From the NCBI GenBank assembly GCA_964415245.1, contig CAYQAJ010000338.1:1-5074 (forward strand): 5,074 nt of DNA, in the 5' to 3' direction. This stretch comes from CAYQAJ01 sp964415245. GTDB lineage: Bacteria; Planctomycetota; Planctomycetia; Pirellulales; Pirellulaceae. The notes below the pieces were generated by a model. It was not told the DNA's origin, searched no databases, and was given only the letters and a program-made list of their open reading frames with translations. A program made the position numbers and the translations under genes. The first letter of the stretch is position 1. The number at the start of each line of letters is the position of its first letter. Below, piece after piece: positions 1-5,074 of the stretch.

Positions 1-785
1 TCGTCGTCCATGAACGAGCCGTGCTCGATCGTGTCGTAGCCGGCACGCAGGGCGTTCTTGATTCCCTGCGTGGCGCGGCAGTGGCCGGTGACCTTGAGCT
101 TGTGGTTGTGCGCCTCAGCGACCACGGCGTGCATCTCCTCGAACGTCATGCACAGCGTATGGTGGTCGTTCACGTCGGGCGCGGCGGCGTCGCCCGTGGG
201 ATACGTTTTGACCCACTCCACGCCGTCTTTCACGAGCTTGCGAACCGCGGCGCGGGCATCGTCGGGACCGTTGATTAAGAGGACCAGCCCCTCCATGCCG
301 ATCTTGCGGAAGTCGGGGTTCCAATCCATCAGCCCCCCCACGCCGCAGATTTCGCGCCCGCTTGCCGCCAGCCGCGGACCCGGCACCAGGTCGTTCTCGA
401 TGGCCAACTTGAGCCAGTAGTCGATGTTGAACAGACTCCCGCCGCTACGGGCCGCCGTGTATCCGCACTCCAGGGCGAGCTTGGCGTTCACCGACGCCAA
501 GAGCGTCACGTATTCGACCGGGTACTTGATGTCCAAATCAACCAGCTCGGCCACGTTGAAGTAGGTGGGGTGGTAATGCGCCTCGACCAGACCGGGCATG
601 ATCGTACCACCGCGGGCATCGATCGCGCGTGCATCGGGCGGAACCTCGGGAGCCCCTCGCACCGGCCCGGCGTACTCGATGCGGCCATCGCGAATCACGA
701 CGACGGCATCGCTGACGGGCGAGGTGCCCGTGCCGTCGACAAGCTGCCCGTTGCGAATGACCGTTACGCCTTGTGCGATTTTCAT
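1..785 (-). CDS. Amidohydrolase-family metal-dependent hydrolase (imidazolonepropionase/Zn-carboxypeptidase-like), 3' end missing
   Basis: This is the first 261 complete codons of a metal-dependent hydrolase; the reading frame runs off the left edge. The ATG at 785-783 opens a frame beginning MKIAQGVTVIRNGQLVDGTG, the small N-terminal beta-sandwich typical of amidohydrolases. It is followed by the strand-1 metal motif EAHYH (His70 and His72), a likely carboxylated lysine in VEWVKTYPTGD (Lys193), and two further metal histidines in VTGHC (His235) and TIEHG (His255). The ending IEHGSFMDDE matches the imidazolonepropionase-like/prolidase-like branch (COG1228 type). The strand-8 aspartate would lie beyond the window. 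No signal peptide is visible, so a cytoplasmic enzyme is likely. Cleavage of an amide or cyclic amide bond is expected from the family, but the substrate cannot be told. No in-frame start lies in the 40-bp gap to the upstream hydrolase gene and no strong Shine-Dalgarno is seen, so translation may depend on the upstream gene's transcript. Family assignment is firm; substrate unknown. Confidence 0.9.
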   Translation of the reverse strand, partial: MKIAQGVTVIRNGQLVDGTGTSPVSDAVVVIRDGRIEYAGPVRGAPEVPPDARAIDARGGTIMPGLVEAHYHPTYFNVAELVDLDIKYPVEYVTLLASVNAKLALECGYTAARSGGSLFNIDYWLKLAIENDLVPGPRLAASGREICGVGGLMDWNPDFRKIGMEGLVLLINGPDDARAAVRKLVKDGVEWVKTYPTGDAAAPDVNDHHTLCMTFEEMHAVVAEAHNHKLKVTGHCRATQGIKNALRAGYDTIEHGSFMDD

Positions 786-825
786 GACTGAATCTGTCGG
801 CCATGATGGGCCGTGCTGTGTTGGA

Positions 826-1728
826 TCACGCTGGGCGATCGAGCGATTCAAGAAACGCGACGACCAGCCGCAGCGTATCTTCCGTCTTGGTCCAGTGGAT
901 CAGGTGTCCCACGCCAGCCATTGTAACGCGCAGGCAGCGGGGCAGCACACTCGCCAACCGCTCCGCGTCGGCATCGATGAGCATTCCGCCGGCCCATTGG
1001 TCCGCCTGCAAGAGCAGCGTCGGGCAGGTCACGCGGTCGAGCACGGCCAGCTCGTCGTAGCCTTCCAGCCAGCGCCCCTCGACAATCGGTTCGAACACGT
1101 CGGGATCGAGCCGTGACAAGCAGCTTGCGCTGAAGCGGAGCGAAGGGGCGTCGCGCAGGTTGCCGAGTCGCGTCGTTCCACCGCCGGGCGCCGCCACGGG
1201 GATGTCGGCCAGAGCGGCGGACAGCGCGTCGACGTCCGGCGGCCCATCCTCGCGGTCGGTGCTTTGGTGCGAGTTTCGCGTGGCTTCGCGCAGGGCAGCA
1301 AAGTAGTCGTGCAGTGGCGTTCCGATCAGCCGCTTACCCATAGTTTCCAACGGCGGATCCTCCAGCACGAGAGCGCGAACCCGATCAGGCTGTTGGCAGG
1401 TCGCCGCCAGTGCGACCATCGCGCCCAACGAGTGGCCGTAGAGCACCGCCGGACCCGGCACGTGATCTCGCAGTAGTGCGACCGCATCGCGAACGTAATC
1501 GACCACGCGGTATTTGGCCGCCGCATGTTGCGATCGGCCGTGCCCCCGTTGATCCGGCGCAAAGACCTGCCACCGTAGGACGAGCGACGGCAACAGCGGC
1601 GCGAAGTCCCGCCAGCCGCGCAGCACGCCGTGAAGCAGCACCAGCGGCGGACCCGACTCGGGACCCACGGCCACGTTGAGCGACAGCCCATCGCAATCGT
1701 ATGTTTGTTCGTGCAACATGGGCGCCAC
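826..1728 (-). CDS. Alpha/beta-hydrolase fold protein
   Basis: A complete 300-residue protein, the usual length for a single-domain alpha/beta hydrolase. It shows the oxyanion-hole stretch LVLLHG (residues 29-34), the DQRGHGRS loop (59-66), the nucleophile elbow YGHSLG with Ser100, and the C-terminal GVGHLIHW with the likely catalytic His275. The catalytic acid is probably Asp243 in LLLQAD, less likely Asp252. There is no signal peptide. The lid region (about 130-225) is not distinctive, so esterase, lactonase, C-C hydrolase or haloperoxidase-like activity cannot be separated. The longest start is a GTG at 1728; no other start codon lies between it and the in-frame stop at 1777-1779. An ATG three codons later (1719-1717) is a good alternative, because GGTGG lies five bases before it as a possible ribosome binding site. 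The gene ends 40 bp before the co-directional amidohydrolase gene, which suggests an operon. Its start lies 47 bp from the inverted repeat in the divergent region. Confidence 0.92.
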   Translation of the reverse strand: MAPMLHEQTYDCDGLSLNVAVGPESGPPLVLLHGVLRGWRDFAPLLPSLVLRWQVFAPDQRGHGRSQHAAAKYRVVDYVRDAVALLRDHVPGPAVLYGHSLGAMVALAATCQQPDRVRALVLEDPPLETMGKRLIGTPLHDYFAALREATRNSHQSTDREDGPPDVDALSAALADIPVAAPGGGTTRLGNLRDAPSLRFSASCLSRLDPDVFEPIVEGRWLEGYDELAVLDRVTCPTLLLQADQWAGGMLIDADAERLASVLPRCLRVTMAGVGHLIHWTKTEDTLRLVVAFLESLDRPA

Positions 1729-1775
1729 CAGATGGGGCGTGGTAAGTTGAAGCTTTGGGCGCGCATGACTAAGGT

Positions 1776-1866
1776 CTTATCCGAGAACCGTCCGGAGAAG
1801 GGGACAGGCACATTTTGCTCCGCAGACTACGCAAATTGAGCCAGTCCCCGACGGTTTTCGGATAAG
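1776..1866. repeat. 91-nt long inverted repeat / hairpin, REP- or MITE-like element
   Basis: The outer arms CTTATCCGAGAACCGTC (1776-1792) and GACGGTTTTCGGATAAG (1850-1866) are complementary over 17 positions with one mismatch, at 1857, which would be a G.U pair in RNA. Immediately inside arm 2, GTCCCC (1844-1849) pairs with GGGGAC (1800-1805), leaving 1793-1799 as a one-sided bulge. This inner stem extends through AGGCAC against GAGCCA with two mismatches. Near the tip, TTTGC (1814-1818) pairs with GCAAA (1831-1835). The GGGGACAGGCAC...GTCCCC core recalls dispersed palindromic elements I associate with planctomycete and other genomes that carry IS200-like REP-associated transposases. That recollection was not checked here. 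No transposase gene or clear target-site duplication is visible. Because it sits between divergent genes rather than after one, a role as terminator is unlikely. It could instead influence either 5' leader or be a passive insertion. Confidence 0.75.
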
Positions 1867-1950
1867 CTGTTTGCTGCACGCGGCCCAGTGAGGCACCGTA
1901 CAGCGCGCGCCGGCGAGAGTCAATTGTCGCCGCGAAACGTTTAGAACAGC
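1867..1950. other. Rest of the divergent intergenic region, no motif recognised
   Basis: This segment lies between the inverted repeat and the ribosome binding site of the large plus-strand gene. It should carry that gene's promoter, but I see no convincing -35/-10 pair, sigma-54 site or operator palindrome. The corresponding segment on the other side of the repeat (1729-1775) is also without a recognisable promoter for the minus-strand pair. Confidence 0.4.
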
Positions 1951-1954
1951 GGAG
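1951..1954 (+). promoter_or_regulatory. Ribosome binding site of the large plus-strand gene
   Basis: GGAG at 1951-1954 stands nine bases before the ATG at 1964. The spacing suits this ATG better than the in-frame ATG at 1973, which would leave 18 bases. It is the main reason for choosing 1964 as the start. Confidence 0.55.
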
Positions 1955-1963
1955 TATCGAGTA

Positions 1964-4900
1964 ATGCGACCAATGCGAAACCCCGCATCACCGATCGAGA
2001 ACGACATCCCGTTGACGGTGCCGCACTTCCTACACCGCCACTCGCTTGCGGTTTCGCGCTCCGCAGCGTTTGCTTCACTCGTGCTATGTCTCCTCATTAC
2101 CATCACCGCCATCATCGCGCGCGCGGACGACACTTCCGCACCGCGCGATGACGCGCGCCCGCGAAAGATCGTATTTCTCGCCGGCACCAAGAGCCACGGA
2201 CCGGGCGCGCACGAATACGAAAAGGGCCTCCGCCTTCTCAAGCACTGTCTCGATTCGGCGCCGGGGATCGAAACGATGAAGACCGAGCTTTACACCGACG
2301 GCTGGCCCGAGGACGCGTCGGTGTTGGACGACGCCGACACAATCGTCATGTTCTGCGACGGCTCGGATCACGACGAAGCGGCCCATCCACTGCTGCGTGG
2401 CGACCACCTCGACGTGCTGCGGCGGCAGATGGAGCGCGGCTGCGGGCTGGTGGCCATTCACTACACGGTGTTCGTGCCCGTCAAGCGCGGCGGCGACGAT
2501 TTTCTGGAGTGGATCGGCGGCTACTTCGACTACGAAACGGGCAGCGCCGACAACCACTGGTACTCGAAAATCCGCACGGCCGAGACGCGACCGCGTCCCG
2601 CCTCGCCCGATCACCCCATTTGCCGCGGCCTGACGCCGTTCGACCTGCGCGAGGAATACTACTACAACATCCGCTTTCGCGACGGCGACAAGCGGCTGGC
2701 CCCGATTCTGGTGACCGAGATTCCCGACGAGCCCCAGCCGCAGGTCGTCGCCTGGGCCGTCGAGCGCGACAAGGGTGGGCGAGGGTTCGGCTTCACCGGC
2801 GGCCACTTTCACGACAACTGGCGCATCGACAACTTTCGCCGGATGGTGCTCAACGCGATTGTTTGGACCGCCCATGCCGAGGTGCCCGAGCGAGGAGTTG
2901 AATCGGCGCTTCCCGACGAAGAGCGTGACCCGGGTACCGACGATCAAGCCGCACGCGACGACGAGCCGATTCGCGCGGTCATCGTCACCGGGCACCAGCA
3001 TCCGGCTCACGTATGGCGCGAAACAACGATCGCACTTCAGGAAGCGCTTGCCGCGGACAAGCGGTTTCACGTCGAAGTGAAGACCGACGTCGAATACCTC
3101 GCCTCGAAGGAGCTGTCGGACCAGGATGTCGTTCTTCTCAACTACTGCAACTGGGAAACGAAGGGGCTCAGTGACGAGGCAAAAGCCAACTTCCAGCGCT
3201 ACCTGGCCGATGGGGGCGGGCTGGTCATCGTGCATTTCTCCAACGGGGCGTTTCATTTCTCGCTGCCCGGGGCGGGCGAGTCCGATTGGCCCGAGTATCG
3301 CAACATCTGCCGACGCGTGTGGGAGCATGGCGAGGGCAAAAGCGGTCACGACGCATACGGCCGCTTTCAGGTCGACATCGCCGACTCGAAGCACGAAATC
3401 ACCCGCGGCTTGAAAGCCTACGAAACGATCGACGAGCTGTACTTCAACCAACAGGGCGAGCGGCCGATTCACGTGCTCGCCACGGCACGGTCGAAAGTCA
3501 CGGGCCGCGACGAGCCGATGGCCTTCGTCTACTCGTATGGAATGGGACGCGTTTTTCAGACGGTACTGGGGCACGCCGCCGAATCGATTCGCGTGCCGGG
3601 AACGGCCGAGTTGATTCGGCGCGGATCGGCCTGGGCGGCGCGAAGGCCGGCAGTCGACGCGAGCGACGCGGCCGATGGCGACGATTCGGGTGAAACACGC
3701 CGCAAGCCGCTGCCCGAGGGCGCTCTCGTCGAAGGGCGATTCGAGAGCGCGCTCGATGCCCGTCGCGCGGTGCTCGCTGCCGAGCCGCATGCCGAATACC
3801 AGGCGGCGCCGCTTACCGTCGAATCGTGGGCCCGCGTTTTCAGTCGTGGCGGCTTCAACGTGATGGTGGCCCAGAACGTGAAAGAATCGACCGAGCACTG
3901 GGAGCTTTACACGTACGCCGGCAGCGGTGAACTGAGTGCCTATCTGCCTGGCTATACGCCCGCTGAGATCAAGTCGGGCCACGACGTGACCGACGGCAAA
4001 TGGCACCACTTTGCCATGACGTTCGACGGCGAGCAGGTGCGGCTGTTCGTCGACGCGCAGCTCGTGCATGAGGCCACGGTGAAACGAACCGCCGCGGCAC
4101 CCGATAAGCGGCTTGGCCCGCTATTTGCCGGCGGCTATCCGCCACAGGGTATCGGCTGCGATGCGCTGATTGACGAGGTGCGCATCTCGAGCGTGGTCCG
4201 CGCAATCGATCGATTGCCTGATGCACCGCTCGAAGCCGACGACGACACCATCGCGCTGTGGCGGTTCGACGCGGGCGACGACGGCGCGGTAGCGGACGAA
4301 TCGCGGTTCGCCAATCACCTCGCTCTCCACGATTCGGCCGTTCACCGCGTACAAGCCGTGCCGCCGCCCGATCTCACGAGCATGTATCGCCTGGGCGACG
4401 AGCGGCTGCGAATTTCGCGTATCGATTTCTCGCCTGACGAGTCGTTCCTGTCGATGCGGGCCGACACGTCTGGCCGGTTGTTCGTGGGTGGGCGCGAAGC
4501 GCTGTTCGTTTACGAGCCCGACGGCAACGGCGGGTTCGGACCGCGCACTCTCCTCTATCGCTTTCCTCCCGACACGTGGGTCACCGATATCGAAATTCGC
4601 GGCGACGACTTATACGTGATGACGGTCTCGGCGCTGTATCGCATTGCGGGCGGACGCATCGAGCGCGACAATCTCAAGCCGCGGCGCATCATGTGGGGCC
4701 TGCCTGTCGATCTGCACGTTACCTTGCACAGCCTGGCGTGGGGACCCGAGGGAGATCTTTACTTCTCGTCGGGCGATCCGCTGCTCAATCACGGCGACTT
4801 CGGCCGCCGCCCCGACCACTGGGGACACTGGACGCTGTACACGGGGCCCGATTCGGTCCCCGTCCCCTTCACCGGCATGGGCGGCTTCTTCCGCTGCCGC

Positions 4901-5074
4901 CCCGACGCGAGCGGTTTGCAAGTCGTCGCCAGCGGAACGCGTGGTTCGTGCGGGCAGGCGTTTGACCCGCAGTGGAATCTCTTCTCGAACGACAACGACC
5001 ACGAGTCGATTCCTGCCCGTTACGTGCCCGCGCGGCTGCTGCACGTGACGCCGCAGGCCCACTTCTCGTGGCCC
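1964..5074 (+). CDS. Exported ThuA-ThuA-LamG-dehydrogenase multidomain protein, 3' end missing
   Basis: A single open frame of 1037 codons that leaves the window without a stop. Residues 29-54 form a hydrophobic export segment ending in ARA before DD (likely signal peptidase cut after Ala54), behind an unusually long n-region. Residues 66-303 are a ThuA-like domain (KIVFLAGTKSHGPGAHEYE, VAIHYTVFVP, GFTGGHFHDNW). Residues 336-560 are a second, different ThuA-like domain (AVIVTGHQHPAHVW, LLNYCNW, GGGLVIVHFSNGAFH, GRVFQTVLGH). An acidic linker (563-577) leads to a LamG/concanavalin-like domain of about 588-770 (GKWHHFAMTFDGEQVRLFVD, IDEVRIS, ALWRFD). From about 815 a beta-propeller of the planctomycete membrane-bound dehydrogenase type (TIGR02604-like) begins (GRLFVGGREALFVYEPDG, LAWGPEGDLYFSSGDP, WNLFSNDNDHE, RLLHVTP). 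Family members often continue into HEAT-like repeats and a CxxCH cytochrome c; that part would be outside the window. Sugar oxidation in the periplasm is inferred from the family. The substrate is unknown. Confidence 0.92.
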   Translation, partial: MRPMRNPASPIENDIPLTVPHFLHRHSLAVSRSAAFASLVLCLLITITAIIARADDTSAPRDDARPRKIVFLAGTKSHGPGAHEYEKGLRLLKHCLDSAPGIETMKTELYTDGWPEDASVLDDADTIVMFCDGSDHDEAAHPLLRGDHLDVLRRQMERGCGLVAIHYTVFVPVKRGGDDFLEWIGGYFDYETGSADNHWYSKIRTAETRPRPASPDHPICRGLTPFDLREEYYYNIRFRDGDKRLAPILVTEIPDEPQPQVVAWAVERDKGGRGFGFTGGHFHDNWRIDNFRRMVLNAIVWTAHAEVPERGVESALPDEERDPGTDDQAARDDEPIRAVIVTGHQHPAHVWRETTIALQEALAADKRFHVEVKTDVEYLASKELSDQDVVLLNYCNWETKGLSDEAKANFQRYLADGGGLVIVHFSNGAFHFSLPGAGESDWPEYRNICRRVWEHGEGKSGHDAYGRFQVDIADSKHEITRGLKAYETIDELYFNQQGERPIHVLATARSKVTGRDEPMAFVYSYGMGRVFQTVLGHAAESIRVPGTAELIRRGSAWAARRPAVDASDAADGDDSGETRRKPLPEGALVEGRFESALDARRAVLAAEPHAEYQAAPLTVESWARVFSRGGFNVMVAQNVKESTEHWELYTYAGSGELSAYLPGYTPAEIKSGHDVTDGKWHHFAMTFDGEQVRLFVDAQLVHEATVKRTAAAPDKRLGPLFAGGYPPQGIGCDALIDEVRISSVVRAIDRLPDAPLEADDDTIALWRFDAGDDGAVADESRFANHLALHDSAVHRVQAVPPPDLTSMYRLGDERLRISRIDFSPDESFLSMRADTSGRLFVGGREALFVYEPDGNGGFGPRTLLYRFPPDTWVTDIEIRGDDLYVMTVSALYRIAGGRIERDNLKPRRIMWGLPVDLHVTLHSLAWGPEGDLYFSSGDPLLNHGDFGRRPDHWGHWTLYTGPDSVPVPFTGMGGFFRCRPDASGLQVVASGTRGSCGQAFDPQWNLFSNDNDHESIPARYVPARLLHVTPQAHFSWP

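Noticed and set aside
538..804. An 88-codon minus-strand frame starting at an ATG just before the amidohydrolase start
   Set aside because: It is out of frame with the amidohydrolase, whose own frame carries the metal-binding motifs; this is a shadow of that gene.
799..812. Short inverted repeat GGCCATGATGGGCC between the two minus-strand genes
   Set aside because: It is imperfect, very short, has almost no loop and lacks a following T-run, so it does not support a terminator or operator call.
1630..1839. A 69-codon plus-strand frame ending inside the repeat
   Set aside because: It overlaps the start of the alpha/beta-hydrolase gene on the other strand, and its tail is repeat sequence. Such repeats often create spurious short frames.
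1776..1866. The hairpin as a rho-independent terminator
   Set aside because: It has no U-rich tract on either side and lies upstream of both divergent genes rather than at a gene end.
1777..2241. A 154-codon minus-strand frame covering the repeat and the start of the large gene
   Set aside because: Its C-terminal part is merely a translation of the inverted repeat and the rest overlaps the signal segment and first domain of the real gene. No family features are visible.
2084..4069. A 661-codon open frame on the minus strand, opposite the large gene
   Set aside because: It is a mirror of the GC-rich codon pattern of the plus-strand gene. The plus-strand translation shows clear ThuA and LamG motifs throughout this span, while the antisense product shows no recognisable domain.

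Overview
The window is about 60-65% GC by eye and its protein content points to a planctomycete, most likely of the Pirellulales type. The main reason is the large right-hand gene. It joins ThuA-like domains, a LamG-like domain and a "membrane-bound dehydrogenase" propeller (TIGR02604-like) in one exported protein, an architecture typical of the Planctomycetes/Verrucomicrobia group. This assignment comes from recalled family features; no database search was run.

Layout: positions 1-1728 hold two genes on the minus strand. They read leftwards as an alpha/beta-hydrolase (1728 to 826) and, after a 40-bp gap, an amidohydrolase (785 to the left edge, 3' end missing). They look like one transcription unit. 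Positions 1729-1963 are a divergent intergenic region dominated by a 91-nt inverted repeat (1776-1866) that resembles a REP/MITE-type dispersed element. From 1964 to the right edge runs a single uninterrupted plus-strand frame of 1037 codons with no stop in the window. It reads as signal segment, ThuA-like domain 1, ThuA-like domain 2, LamG/concanavalin-like domain, and the first part of a sugar-dehydrogenase-type beta-propeller.

How the genes may work together: the large protein is probably exported and acts on carbohydrates outside the cytoplasm. Its LamG module would contact a glycan, its propeller would oxidise a sugar, and its ThuA modules would act on the oxidised product. That scheme is inferred from family knowledge. 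The two minus-strand hydrolases show no signal peptide and are probably cytoplasmic. They are transcribed away from the large gene, and nothing in the sequence ties them to the same pathway.

I found no RNA gene, CRISPR array, transposase or phage feature. I do not see a clearly undescribed system. The points most worth a second look are the multidomain fusion and the long hairpin between the divergent genes.
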